A stretch of DNA of 64,000 nt, taken from the NCBI GenBank assembly GCA_024403455.1, contig JAKSRR010000005.1, positions 1 through 64,000 on the forward strand. The letters run 5' to 3'. Below, one piece after another: positions 32,526-41,038 of the stretch (positions are counted from its first letter, which is position 1; each line of letters begins with the position of its first letter). The DNA is from Lachnospiraceae bacterium (GTDB lineage: Bacteria > Bacillota > Clostridia > Lachnospirales > Lachnospiraceae). The position numbers were made by a program, and so were the translations under genes. Below the pieces are notes generated by a model that made no database searches, was not told the origin of the DNA, and worked only from the letters and a program-made list of their open reading frames with translations.

Positions 32526-33305
32526 ATGGAGATACAAAACATTTATATCATTCCAGACAGAAAAGATCTGGAACGTAGCCTGTTCTTAGTACAGGAATAC
32601 GGAGTTCATTTTGAATATAATGATTTTTTTCTGCCGGTCATCATGGATGATGAAAAGACCATTGGAGAGATTATTTCTCTCTATGAATCTTGTGCGTCCT
32701 TGCCGGGCGGCAATTCTATGCATGGTGCATTTCTAGATGTGACGATTCATTCTGACGATCCGTTGATTAGAAAGATTTCTGATATACGTATACGTCAAAG
32801 TATTGCTATTGCACAAAGAGCCAGCGTTAAGCGGGTTGTTTTTCATACAGGACTGATTCCAGGATTTATTCTCCCCAGTTATCTGGAAGGATTTGAGAAA
32901 AAGAATGAGGCATATTTCAGGGAGCTGTGTGCGGAATTTCCAGACATGGAAATTCTTATGGAAAATATGTTTGATGATACACCGGCGCCTCTTGCAGGAC
33001 TTGCAGCAAAGTTAAAGGATGTAGAGAACTTTGGTGTATGTTTTGATTATGCCCATGCCCATGTCTTTGGCAAGAATGTTCCCATTGAGGAGTGGGTGCA
33101 GGCTTTGGCACCCTATGTAAAACATCTGCATATCAACGATAATGATCTTTATAATGATTCCCATGATGCATTAGGCAGTGGTAAGATAGATTATAGTAAA
33201 TTTAAGAAATATTATGAGACCTATTTCCCTACCGCTTCCGTTCTTTTGGAAGTTAGTGGATATGAAAAAGCAAAATGTTCATTACAGTATTTAAAGGAGC
33301 TTTAG
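32526..33305 (+). CDS. Sugar phosphate isomerase/epimerase-like TIM-barrel protein
   Basis: A 259-residue member of the xylose-isomerase-like (AP endonuclease 2) superfamily. Metal-ligand candidates are visible: GAFLDVTIHS, VVFHTGLIPGF, EILMENMFDD, CFDYAHAHVFG, HLHINDNDLYNDSHDALGSG, and VLLEVSG. These give the Glu/Asp/His set used for divalent metals. Its place inside a signalling cluster is unusual: it is tightly packed between the cyclase (12-base gap) and the RsbW-like kinase (1-base gap), so it is expressed with them. It could act on a signal molecule or a sugar phosphate. The substrate is unknown. Confidence 0.82.
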   Translation: MEIQNIYIIPDRKDLERSLFLVQEYGVHFEYNDFFLPVIMDDEKTIGEIISLYESCASLPGGNSMHGAFLDVTIHSDDPLIRKISDIRIRQSIAIAQRASVKRVVFHTGLIPGFILPSYLEGFEKKNEAYFRELCAEFPDMEILMENMFDDTPAPLAGLAAKLKDVENFGVCFDYAHAHVFGKNVPIEEWVQALAPYVKHLHINDNDLYNDSHDALGSGKIDYSKFKKYYETYFPTASVLLEVSGYEKAKCSLQYLKEL

Positions 33306-33306
33306 A

Positions 33307-33717
33307 ATGGTAAAAGAAGAGATAAAAGTGCCTGCTGTAAGACAGGAGTTAGATACGGTGATTGGTCTTTTGGAACGACTTTTGGAAGAAGAAGGATGCT
33401 CTCCAAAGATGATGATTGCCATTGCTATAGCAGTGGAGGAAGCATATATTAATATTGCAGATTATGCTTATCCTGGAACAAGAGGAGATTGTACTTTCTC
33501 TGTCTGTATAGAAGATGGTCAGGCCACTATGATTTTAAAAGATCAGGGAATCCCCTATGATCCATTAGCAAAAGAAGATCCTGACATTACCCTGTCTGCA
33601 GATGAAAGACAAATTGGTGGTCTTGGGATTTATATGGCAAAGAAAACCATGGATGATATCCATTATGAAAGAAAAGATGAACAGAATATATTAACCATGA
33701 TGAAGAGGATTGGTTAA
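33307..33717 (+). CDS. RsbW/SpoIIAB-like serine kinase (anti-sigma-type ATPase)
   Basis: A 136-residue GHKL ATPase. The N box AVEEAYINIADYAY has the catalytic Glu and the metal Asn. G1 is DQGIPYDP and G2 GGLGIYMAKKTMD. In partner switching such a protein phosphorylates a STAS protein and otherwise holds a sigma factor or other target. The STAS gene follows 32 bases later and a phosphatase gene is upstream, so the three parts of the switch are together. No sigma-factor gene is present in the window, so the target is open. Confidence 0.88.
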   Translation: MVKEEIKVPAVRQELDTVIGLLERLLEEEGCSPKMMIAIAIAVEEAYINIADYAYPGTRGDCTFSVCIEDGQATMILKDQGIPYDPLAKEDPDITLSADERQIGGLGIYMAKKTMDDIHYERKDEQNILTMMKRIG

Positions 33718-33749
33718 AAAGTATAGAGGAGAAAAGGAGAGTAAATACT

Positions 33750-34055
33750 ATGATGGAAACAACAAAGACCCAGGAAGGTGGAAGCCTTACTCTTTCCCTA
33801 AAAGGAAGATTGGATACTACTGCTGCGCCAGAAGTAATCAAGGAGCTAGACGAAATTTTAGTAGAAGGTGTAGAGAGTTTTGTTCTGGATATGGCTGACT
33901 GTGATTATGTTGCATCTTCCGGTCTTCGTGCAGTATTAGGAGCACAGAAGAAAATGAATGCACTTGGCGGTACTATGGTTGTAAAGAATGTATGTGAAAG
34001 TGTCATGGAAGTATTTGAAATGACAGGATTTGCAGATATTCTTACCATTGAATAA
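33750..34055 (+). CDS. STAS-domain anti-anti-sigma factor
   Basis: A 101-residue STAS domain. The strand-helix-strand pattern LTLSLKGRLDTTAAPEV, FVLDMADCDYVASSGLRAVLGA and a last GFADILTIE are complete. The phosphorylated serine should be in YVASSGL, where RsbV/SpoIIAA proteins carry it. It would bind the RsbW-like kinase when dephosphorylated by the SpoIIE-type phosphatase. AAGGAG upstream fits the first ATG of a double ATG; the second would shorten it by one residue. Confidence 0.9.
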   Translation: MMETTKTQEGGSLTLSLKGRLDTTAAPEVIKELDEILVEGVESFVLDMADCDYVASSGLRAVLGAQKKMNALGGTMVVKNVCESVMEVFEMTGFADILTIE

Positions 34056-34064
34056 GGGGGAAGT

Positions 34065-35354
34065 ATGGAAGTAACGAAAGAGATTAGTTCGTTTATTTTA
34101 GAGAGAATTGGTGGCAATCTGGCAGTGAATAAAGCAACCGGTGAGATTGTATATACTGATGCTTTCTTTACTAGCATTTATGGAGACCTCATGGGAAAGC
34201 AGGCGAAGGAAGAGCTTTCCTGGTTAGAGGAATGCCCTGCACTATCTGAAGAAGGAAAGGCTGTGGAATGGGAATGCCTGGATATGATGACGAAGAAGTA
34301 TTATAAAGTCAATTCCGGCTTAACCACCGTAGAGGGCGTAACATTAGAAATACATATTTTGGATGATATTTCAGAGTACATGAGTCTGAATCGTGATATT
34401 ACCAAGTACATGGCATTCTTCAAGAAGCTGTCTGCATTCCAGAGTGTAGTATTATCTAAACTTTCTGAAACGGTATATGAACTTCTTCCCATGCTTTGTG
34501 ATTACTTTAAAGCAGAGAGAGCAGTATACCTGTTACAAAGAGAGCAGAATTTAGATATTACTACGTATGCTTCCAAGCAGTATAACAATGACCGTATTGA
34601 TTTAGGAAAAGGTAATATCTCTATCTTTGAAACCAAGAAGGCAGAGGAAATTGCCGTTGGTTCTATGACAGAAGAGATGAAGAAAGTCTTTGTAGAAAAT
34701 GGATCTACCGAGGCAGATAGTTTTGTGATTCTTACCAGTGGTGATGTTTCTGGACAGCGTTTTGCAGTTATTCTAGAGGCAGGAAAGAAGCTGGATAGAG
34801 ATTCCTTTAAGGAAAGTGCTCTTGTGGAAGTCGTTCGTATGTATGTAGAGAATGGTATTCTTCATGAGAAATTAGTATACAATAGTGAGCATGATTCCTT
34901 AACCGGTCTTTACAACAAGGGTAAGTATCTGGCAATGCAGGAAGATACTTATAGAAACTTAGATTCTATTGCAATTTATAACCTGGATGTTAATAATCTG
35001 AAGAAGATGAATGATACCTATGGTCATGAAATGGGAGATAAGCTTCTTATTAAGGCTGCCAATAGTATCCGTAAGGTAACTACCAATATGATTCATGGTT
35101 ATCGAATGGGTGGTGATGAGTATTTAATGATTGCCTGCAATGTATCTGAAGAAGAAGCAACCACCATTAAGAATCGTTGGGAAGAAGAACTTGCAAAGTT
35201 AAATACCTTAGACGATGGTATTGATTGTGTTATCGCTTGTGGTCTTGTATGGGGAAGCCAGGGCTATGACTATGATGCCATGTTTAAGGAAGCAGATGCA
35301 TTAATGTATGAAGATAAAAAGGCCAAGAAAAAGCCAGGGGAAGAAATCCGATAA
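34065..35354 (+). CDS. GGDEF-domain diguanylate cyclase-like protein
   Basis: 429 residues, no membrane helix. The N-terminal part (about 1-110) has a PAS-like look; the middle (about 120-270) could be a GAF domain (LYNKG comes later). The GGDEF domain (about 275-425) starts HDSLTGLYNKGKYLAM. Metal Asp is in YNLDVNNLKKMNDTYGHEMGD, and the active-site loop is GYRMGGDEYLMI, a GGDEY variant that is usually active. No RxxD inhibitory site is seen five residues before it. It is the last gene of the cluster, starting 9 bases after the STAS stop, so c-di-GMP synthesis is a likely output of the switch. Confidence 0.88.
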   Translation: MEVTKEISSFILERIGGNLAVNKATGEIVYTDAFFTSIYGDLMGKQAKEELSWLEECPALSEEGKAVEWECLDMMTKKYYKVNSGLTTVEGVTLEIHILDDISEYMSLNRDITKYMAFFKKLSAFQSVVLSKLSETVYELLPMLCDYFKAERAVYLLQREQNLDITTYASKQYNNDRIDLGKGNISIFETKKAEEIAVGSMTEEMKKVFVENGSTEADSFVILTSGDVSGQRFAVILEAGKKLDRDSFKESALVEVVRMYVENGILHEKLVYNSEHDSLTGLYNKGKYLAMQEDTYRNLDSIAIYNLDVNNLKKMNDTYGHEMGDKLLIKAANSIRKVTTNMIHGYRMGGDEYLMIACNVSEEEATTIKNRWEEELAKLNTLDDGIDCVIACGLVWGSQGYDYDAMFKEADALMYEDKKAKKKPGEEIR

Positions 35355-35375
35355 GAAAATTTATATCTGGTAATA

Positions 35376-35409
35376 AAAAGGACTCTCCATGTGAGAGTCC
35401 TCTTTTTTA
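35376..35409. terminator. Bidirectional terminator after the signalling cluster
   Basis: GGACTCTC and GAGAGTCC form a stem with a CATGT-like loop and A/T runs on both sides, between the convergent GGDEF and mecA genes. Confidence 0.87.
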
Positions 35410-35426
35410 TCTTTATGTAAATTGTT

Positions 35427-36206
35427 TTAAATCTGTGCCATGGCATGGACGGCATCTTTAATCACTAGCGTATCATAATGCTCATCAATGTATGCTAGGA
35501 TGGAAGGTCCGCACTTTTCCGGAGTCGCATATTCTAGAAGAAGATTACCGACTCTTACAAAATCCTTTGAGGGGAAACCATCTCTAAATAGAAGTAGGTA
35601 ATAATAACCGTTTGCTGGATTCTTATATAATCCGCTGGCACCGGTATAAATGCTGTCGATTACCTTGCAGGCTTTTGCCAAGGTGTCCATGTCCTTGAAA
35701 GAGAACAGTTTCGTGTCACTTTCTGGCTTGGAAGGTGCAGCTGCCTCCTCGCTATTATTCTTCTGGGAATCCAGTTTTCTCTGTGCAGCCTCGGAAACCT
35801 GAGAAGTAATTCGTTTGAATAAATCAAAGACTTCACTAATGGCCCCAGGAACATTCGGTGCTAAATCGCCTTCTTCTTCCTCTTCTTCATCCAGAATATC
35901 CTCCTCATTGCTATGAATGGAAGGAGCAAATTTGCTGAATCTGGTATCCAGTTCTTCCGGATCCTCTACCTTTGTGATGATGAACACCACACAGCCGCTG
36001 CTCATGGGAACAGCTTCAATCATCAGAGGAATATTTTCTGCCTCAAAGCCATACTCATAGCTAGCCTGCTGCATAACATCACGAAACAGGTTTCTGGCTT
36101 TCTCAGAACCATAGGCAATCTCACTGATTTTAAGTTCTCTGTCAGCAAGATCTTCCTTGGTTAAAGTGCATCGTATTTGGTTGTCATTTACTTTTTCAAT
36201 CTTCAA
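35427..36206 (-). CDS. mecA: MecA-type ClpC adaptor protein
   Basis: An adaptor that brings substrates to the ClpC/ClpP protease. The N-terminal substrate domain starts KIEKVNDNQIRCTLTKEDL, the family start almost word for word; the middle is a long acidic and serine-rich linker (DEEEEEEGD near 128); the C-terminal ClpC-binding domain has LFSFKDMDTLAKACKVID and GYYYLLLFRDG. The start is read as TTG at 36206: GGAG lies seven bases before it, and the protein then begins exactly where other MecA proteins do. The frame is open 12 codons further but that part has no homology pattern. The length is 259 residues. Confidence 0.9.
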   Translation of the reverse strand: MKIEKVNDNQIRCTLTKEDLADRELKISEIAYGSEKARNLFRDVMQQASYEYGFEAENIPLMIEAVPMSSGCVVFIITKVEDPEELDTRFSKFAPSIHSNEEDILDEEEEEEGDLAPNVPGAISEVFDLFKRITSQVSEAAQRKLDSQKNNSEEAAAPSKPESDTKLFSFKDMDTLAKACKVIDSIYTGASGLYKNPANGYYYLLLFRDGFPSKDFVRVGNLLLEYATPEKCGPSILAYIDEHYDTLVIKDAVHAMAQI

Positions 36207-36278
36207 ATGGTTACTCCAAATCCGTTTAGTAGATAAAATCATACCACAAAACAGGCAGATAATAAAGAAAACATATGG

Positions 36279-37478
36279 CTAGAAGCTCTGATTCAGCCAA
36301 GTAAATAAGTCATAGAACATATCTCCGGGGCTGATATGCCAGTTGTTGATACCAGGAATCATACCACCGGATACGGCGCAGATCCATCCATTAGCATAGG
36401 CGTGGCTTCTGGTTTTACCTCCACCCCAGCCACGGCTGTTTAAGTCTGCTACGGTAACATAGCCTCTAAAGCCATTTAAGAAGGGCGCATAAGCTGTCTC
36501 TGCTCCAGAGAAATACACGGTTTGCAGAGAGGGAACATTTACAACGGTTTCATATGCTTCAATAAAGTAGACGGCGTCAAGACCGAGACTACTAATATTT
36601 CCTGGACGACCATCATTGAGTACGGCACGTTTTACAAGACCATGGAAGGCCTGTATATTGTAGACTGCGTCATAGCAGCCCTGAGAGAAGCCATAGTACC
36701 AGATTCGATTATAATCTGGCGCATAACCAAGGCCGGGCAGGACGCTCTCGTGTATACCGGCTATAAAGTTTGTCAGGGAAGATTGGCTGATTTGTTTCCA
36801 GTTACCTTTACCCTTGTGTGGGAAGACAATAATACAATTCGGTCTTGCAGCACCATTCTTTACAAAACTCCAAAGACCAAAGCTGTTATCCCCAAGTTCG
36901 CCGGAAGATGCACCAATACCATGGAAAGCATAAAGCACAGGATAGGTACCTCCTCCCGTCGGAAGGTACAAGTCATACGCAATGGAACCATATTGCTGGT
37001 TGGTATAGAGGGTGCCTCCTGCTGTTGTAATGTAAGCATTGTAGTTCGTAGAAGGAGCCTCTACAACAATACCAGTAAGTGGCGTTTCAACATCTACTGT
37101 AGGAACAACATTCGCAGCAGGTGATGGCTGCTGTGGCTGTGGCGTGGTACTTGCAACCTGTTGGTTCTCCGGAATATCATCACCACCGGTATCAATGATT
37201 TCGGAGAGACCATTTCCCCACTCTACAGGACCATTATCTTCCGGTTCTTCTTCCTCTGCGGGAGGATTCCAAAACCAAAAATAATATTTAACAAAATCCT
37301 CCTCTGTTTCTGCCGGACCGCCATGACGAACCATGCCGGCAATAATACCCGCAACAAACAGAAGTACCGTTACATCAAAGAGACCAAAGATAACGGCTAA
37401 TATGCGATTTCGTTTGCGTCTTTTCTCTCGTTTGACAGCTTTGCTGTGAGACCAGTCGCGTTCGCTTACGATAGGCAT
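36279..37478 (-). CDS. Membrane-anchored alpha/beta-hydrolase esterase
   Basis: 399 residues. A basic N-terminus is followed by one helix (about 25-48, with ILAVIFGLFDVTVLLFVAGI), then an acidic, proline-rich linker. The outer esterase domain (about 150-399) has YPVLYAFHGIGASSGE (oxyanion region), the nucleophile elbow YGFSQGCYDA with Ser near 260, and a late NNWHISPGD that may supply the His. The pattern is that of carbohydrate esterases or poly-hydroxybutyrate-depolymerase-like enzymes, so deacetylation or feruloyl removal from plant xylan is possible. GAAGGA precedes the ATG at 37478. The substrate is inferred only from fold and from the fibre-degrading context. Confidence 0.8.
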   Translation of the reverse strand: MPIVSERDWSHSKAVKREKRRKRNRILAVIFGLFDVTVLLFVAGIIAGMVRHGGPAETEEDFVKYYFWFWNPPAEEEEPEDNGPVEWGNGLSEIIDTGGDDIPENQQVASTTPQPQQPSPAANVVPTVDVETPLTGIVVEAPSTNYNAYITTAGGTLYTNQQYGSIAYDLYLPTGGGTYPVLYAFHGIGASSGELGDNSFGLWSFVKNGAARPNCIIVFPHKGKGNWKQISQSSLTNFIAGIHESVLPGLGYAPDYNRIWYYGFSQGCYDAVYNIQAFHGLVKRAVLNDGRPGNISSLGLDAVYFIEAYETVVNVPSLQTVYFSGAETAYAPFLNGFRGYVTVADLNSRGWGGGKTRSHAYANGWICAVSGGMIPGINNWHISPGDMFYDLFTWLNQSF

Positions 37479-37586
37479 AACAAAAAATCCTTCGGCCAAA
37501 ATTGGCCTAGTTTAACACTTTATTATACTATACATAACATTTTTATGTAAACTAAGGTGATACATGCTGCCTCGAGAAAAAAGTAT

Positions 37587-37615
37587 TTGTGAATAAGAAG
37601 AAATTGCCCTATAAT
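37587..37615 (+). promoter_or_regulatory. Strong promoter without an adjacent gene
   Basis: TTGTGA (37587-37592) and TATAAT (37610-37615) are exactly 17 bases apart. The next start codon with an SD is more than 400 bases downstream. Confidence 0.7.
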
Positions 37616-37621
37616 AGCACT

Positions 37622-37840
37622 TGTAGGTGTCTCGCAATCTTTGCCAGATTGGAGGCGGATTAGATTCTTAGAACGATTCGTTCATTTTTCCAGAGATTTT
37701 AGGTAGAACATGGCAGATGGGTTTTTATGCCTTTTTCTGTGGTGTTTAAATCATGAGAGAATGAAGAGACAATTGATTGAGCGTCTACGGGCTATTTGTC
37801 TGCGAAATACGTCAAAATTTACACCGGCAGCGAGACATGG
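37622..37840 (+). ncRNA. Candidate structured small RNA (6S-like shape possible)
   Basis: After the promoter, TGTCTCGC (37629-37636) can pair with GCGAGACA (37830-37837), and TGCC just inside can pair with GGCA. This would close a roughly 210-base rod with an internal bulge, a shape like 6S RNA. Inside are hairpins GAACG-ATT-CGTTC and one framed by CAGA and TCTG. I could not pair the middle fully and see no T-tailed terminator. Alternatives are a long 5' leader or chance pairing. Confidence 0.35.
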
Positions 37841-37982
37841 ATAGCAGGGGCACTTTTTGCGCACCGCTGACGGAATTTTCACAGGAATTATGCCAGCGAT
37901 TCATGACAAAAAAGGTTATCAAAAGACTTCTCTGACAAGAGTCCAAAGGGATAAAAGTAATGCGAAAAAAGTGCTGCTCTGC

Positions 37983-38022
37983 TATAATAAAACTATCTGT
38001 GCACATAGATTTTACAGATAGT
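37983..38022 (+). promoter_or_regulatory. -10 box and 9-bp palindrome before the GH18-like gene
   Basis: TATAAT (37983-37988) is followed by ACTATCTGT (37992-38000), which pairs with ACAGATAGT (38014-38022) directly before the SD (AGGAGA, 38024-38029). The palindrome covers the expected start of transcription, as in the leader elements at 125 and 6066, but the sequence is unrelated. Confidence 0.5.
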
Positions 38023-38033
38023 CAGGAGACAAA

Positions 38034-39944
38034 ATGAGTACATCATCCGGAAAGAAAAGAAGTACAGGTTCCAAGAAAAAAACCAGTGCAAAGAAGAGCT
38101 CTGGATCCAAGAACAGATACATAGAAGAAAGACCTGTTGAATCAAAAAGTAAAAGAGAAAAAAAGAGAAGAACCAGAAATAAGGTCATTGCCGTTGTTGT
38201 GGCAATTTTTCTGATTCTATTGATTGGTGGTATTTCCTATGGTGGAAAACTTTACCATGATTATAAGAATGGCGAGCAGATGGGATGGAATAAATTCATG
38301 GCAATGTTCTATCCAGAGAAGTACTCCTATTCTACAGACACGGCAAATCTAAATGAATATTTCCAGATCTTAAAGACTGACGATGTGGCCATTATCCTGC
38401 AGGATACCATCCTGAAGGAGGATAGGGGCAAGTTTAAGAATGGAAGAGTTTATTTTTCTTTAGACACTATTAAAGATTTATTTACGAACCGCTTCTATGT
38501 AAGTGCAGATGAGAAGTCTCTGCTCTACTCCACCAGTAAAGAGGTTCGCAAGGTTCTTATTGGAGAAGAGTCGAATACCGTTACAGAAAATGGAGCACCT
38601 GTGGCTTATGATTATATGGTTGCCTACAAGGATGCTTCTGATGGCATGATTTATGTGGCTGCCGATTATGTAAAGAAATATGCAAACTTCTCCTATGCAT
38701 ACTATGAAGATCCTCATCGTGTGCAGGTCTATACGGAATGGTTGCCATACAATGCGGTGGAGTTAAAGATGGATACCGCTGTTCGTTACCAGGGTGGTAT
38801 TAAGAGTGAGGTATTAACGAATGTAAAGAAGGGTGATACCGTAAGACTCTTAGAGCGCATGGAGAATTGGAGTAAGGTTAAGACAGTGGATGGCTTCATT
38901 GGTTATGTTGAGAACGAAACCTTATTAGAAGCTGTAGAAACAACAGATCCTGCAGTGACAGATGCTTATAATCCCAGAATGGATTATGCATTAACTGGTC
39001 CTTTAGATAAGAAGGTTGTTCTTGGATGGCACCAGATTTATAGTGCAGATGATGGAACGAATCTTAAGGAAGTAACCCAGAACGTAACGGGCATGAATGT
39101 AGTTAGTCCTACCTGGTGGTATTTAACCGGTGGAGATGGTTCTTATAAATCCTATGCGAATTATTACTATGTAACTTACGCACATGATCATGGTTATCAG
39201 GTATGGCCGCTGATTGAAGATATGACCTTCGAAAATGATGAGTACACGCTTTTCTCTGATGAGACATTACGTGCATCCTTCATTGATAAGTTGGTTTCTG
39301 ATTGTATCCAGTATAAGGTTGATGGACTAAATGTCGATTTCGAGCGTATTGGAAAAGAGACGGGTCCTCATTATGTTCAGTTCCTTCGTGAGCTGTCCAT
39401 CAAGATGCATGAAAATGGACTCATTCTTTCTGTAGACAACTATCCTATGAACCAGGGTAACCTTTACTACAATCTTGGGGAACAGGGATTGGTTTGCGAT
39501 TATGTGATTAACATGGGTTATGATGAACACTGGGCAGGAAGTGCAGCAGGTTCCGTAGCCAGTGCTCCCTTTGTAGAAAAGGGAATTTCGGATGCCATTA
39601 ATGCAGGTGTTCCTGCAGGGAAGTTAATCAATGCAGTTCCTTTCTATACTCGTGTTTGGAAGACAGATGGTGCAACGGTTACCAGTGAAGCAGTCTCCAT
39701 GAATACGGCAGCAGAGTGGATTGCAAACCATGGTATTAATGTAACCTGGGATGAAGAATGTCAGCAGTACTATGGAGAAACCACCATTGGTAATAACTTC
39801 TGTCAGATTTGGCAGGAAGAAGTAAAGAGTATGGAAGTGAAATTATCCATTATGCAGCAGTATGGTGTTGGCGGTGTCGCCGGCTGGAGACTGGGTCTTG
39901 ATAATGCGGCAGTATGGAATGTAATTGCTTCCTATATGCAGTAA
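38034..39944 (+). CDS. GH18-type glycosidase with SH3-like module, membrane-anchored
   Basis: 636 residues. A lysine/serine-rich cytoplasmic start of about 50 residues precedes one helix (about 53-72). The outer part has a copper-amine-oxidase-N-like domain (about 110-235), an SH3b-like domain (about 250-305, with VKKGDTVRLLERMENWSKVK and GFIGYVENE) and a GH18 barrel (about 320-636). The catalytic motif is DGLNVDFERIG with the proton donor Glu near 438. GMDVV-like NVVSPTWWYL and a late GVGGVAGWRLG also fit. Related proteins (YaaH/YdhD type) cut N-acetylglucosamine polymers of spore or vegetative peptidoglycan. This one is probably a peptidoglycan or chitin-type glycosidase. Confidence 0.88.
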   Translation: MSTSSGKKRSTGSKKKTSAKKSSGSKNRYIEERPVESKSKREKKRRTRNKVIAVVVAIFLILLIGGISYGGKLYHDYKNGEQMGWNKFMAMFYPEKYSYSTDTANLNEYFQILKTDDVAIILQDTILKEDRGKFKNGRVYFSLDTIKDLFTNRFYVSADEKSLLYSTSKEVRKVLIGEESNTVTENGAPVAYDYMVAYKDASDGMIYVAADYVKKYANFSYAYYEDPHRVQVYTEWLPYNAVELKMDTAVRYQGGIKSEVLTNVKKGDTVRLLERMENWSKVKTVDGFIGYVENETLLEAVETTDPAVTDAYNPRMDYALTGPLDKKVVLGWHQIYSADDGTNLKEVTQNVTGMNVVSPTWWYLTGGDGSYKSYANYYYVTYAHDHGYQVWPLIEDMTFENDEYTLFSDETLRASFIDKLVSDCIQYKVDGLNVDFERIGKETGPHYVQFLRELSIKMHENGLILSVDNYPMNQGNLYYNLGEQGLVCDYVINMGYDEHWAGSAAGSVASAPFVEKGISDAINAGVPAGKLINAVPFYTRVWKTDGATVTSEAVSMNTAAEWIANHGINVTWDEECQQYYGETTIGNNFCQIWQEEVKSMEVKLSIMQQYGVGGVAGWRLGLDNAAVWNVIASYMQ

Positions 39945-39963
39945 GAAAGAAGGATTCTCCTTG

Positions 39964-41013
39964 ATGGAGACAAAGTTTTGTACCATAGAACAAAAAGCGC
40001 CAGAAGCAGAAGTCATTGCTCAGGCTGGCCAAATCATAAAGGATGGCGGACTGGTTGCATTTCCTACGGAGACGGTATATGGTCTGGGCGGAGACGCCTT
40101 TAATAAAGAGTCTTCCAAAAAGATTTATGCGGCCAAAGGACGACCCTCTGATAATCCACTCATTGTTCATATTGCAAAGGTAGAAGATCTGGAGAAGGTT
40201 GCAAAAAATATTCCAGAAGAAGCATATATTTTAGCAGGTGCTTTCTGGCCGGGACCGTTAACGATGGTTCTTCCGAAAAGAGAGGATGTACCGAAAGAAA
40301 CAACCGGCGGATTAGACACGGTAGCGGTAAGATTACCAGACCATCCGGTGGCTCTTCCGTTCATTGAGGCAGCTGGAGGATTTGTGGCAGCACCTAGTGC
40401 CAATGCGTCCGGACGGCCCAGTCCTACGACTGCTCTTCATGTAAACGAAGACTTGGAAGGACGCATTGAGATGATTCTCGATGGTGGAGAAGTGGGGATT
40501 GGTGTTGAGTCTACGATTGTGGATTTAACAGGGGATAAGCCCATGATTTTAAGACCAGGGTTTGTTACGGAAGAGATGCTTTTAAGAGTTCTTGGGGATG
40601 TTGAAACAGATCAGACCATTATGCTTGGAAGTGTGGCAGGAAGACCTAAGGCCCCAGGGATGAAGTACAGGCATTATGCACCGAAAGGTTCGTTAGTTCT
40701 CTTAGAAGGCAGTCCGGAAAAAGTATTGCAGGCAATGCAGGAGAAGCTAGCAGCTGCCAGTGCAAGCGGGAAGAAGACAGGTGTTCTTTGCAGCACAGAG
40801 ATTGCCCCCTTTGTAAAAGCTGATGTCGTTATCGATGTGGGCAGTAGACAGGATGAGGCTTCCATAGCAAGACATTTGTATGGAGCACTCAGACAGTTTG
40901 ATACAGAGAACGTTACAGAGATTTTTGGAGAAAGTTTCTCCAGAGAAGGATTTGGTGCTGCTGTTATGAACCGTTTATTAAAGGCAGCAGGATACAGCGT
41001 AGAATCGCTATAA
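39964..41013 (+). CDS. L-threonylcarbamoyladenylate synthase (Sua5/TsaC long form)
   Basis: Makes threonylcarbamoyl-AMP for the t6A37 modification of tRNA. The 349-residue protein has the YrdC domain (about 12-210), with FPTETVYGLGGDAFN, IYAAKGRPSDNPLIVHI, FWPGPLTMVL, VAVRLPDHPVA and APSANASGRPSPT, and then the Sua5 C-terminal domain (about 230-345, starting KAPGMKYRHYAPK). AGAAGGA lies before the ATG at 39964, so the longer frame is not used. It lies 20 bases after the GH18-like gene and starts a run of housekeeping genes on the same strand. Confidence 0.93.
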   Translation: METKFCTIEQKAPEAEVIAQAGQIIKDGGLVAFPTETVYGLGGDAFNKESSKKIYAAKGRPSDNPLIVHIAKVEDLEKVAKNIPEEAYILAGAFWPGPLTMVLPKREDVPKETTGGLDTVAVRLPDHPVALPFIEAAGGFVAAPSANASGRPSPTTALHVNEDLEGRIEMILDGGEVGIGVESTIVDLTGDKPMILRPGFVTEEMLLRVLGDVETDQTIMLGSVAGRPKAPGMKYRHYAPKGSLVLLEGSPEKVLQAMQEKLAAASASGKKTGVLCSTEIAPFVKADVVIDVGSRQDEASIARHLYGALRQFDTENVTEIFGESFSREGFGAAVMNRLLKAAGYSVESL

Positions 41014-41038
41014 ATTACTTATAAGAAAAGAGGCAGTT

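Larger units (their letters stand above)
37479..38033 (+). other. 0.55-kb intergenic region with promoters and a candidate structured RNA
   Basis: No convincing protein gene. It holds the divergent starts of the esterase and the GH18-like gene, a strong promoter at 37587-37615 far from any gene start, a possible RNA after it, and the proper promoter of the GH18-like gene near 37983. Confidence 0.7.

Noticed and set aside
36522..37124. 200-codon open frame on the plus strand
   Set aside because: It lies fully opposite the esterase gene, has no SD or codon pattern of its own, and its product has no recognisable order.
37622..38033. Known riboswitch (c-di-GMP, T-box) before the GH18-like gene
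   Set aside because: None of the conserved core motifs of these classes could be found.
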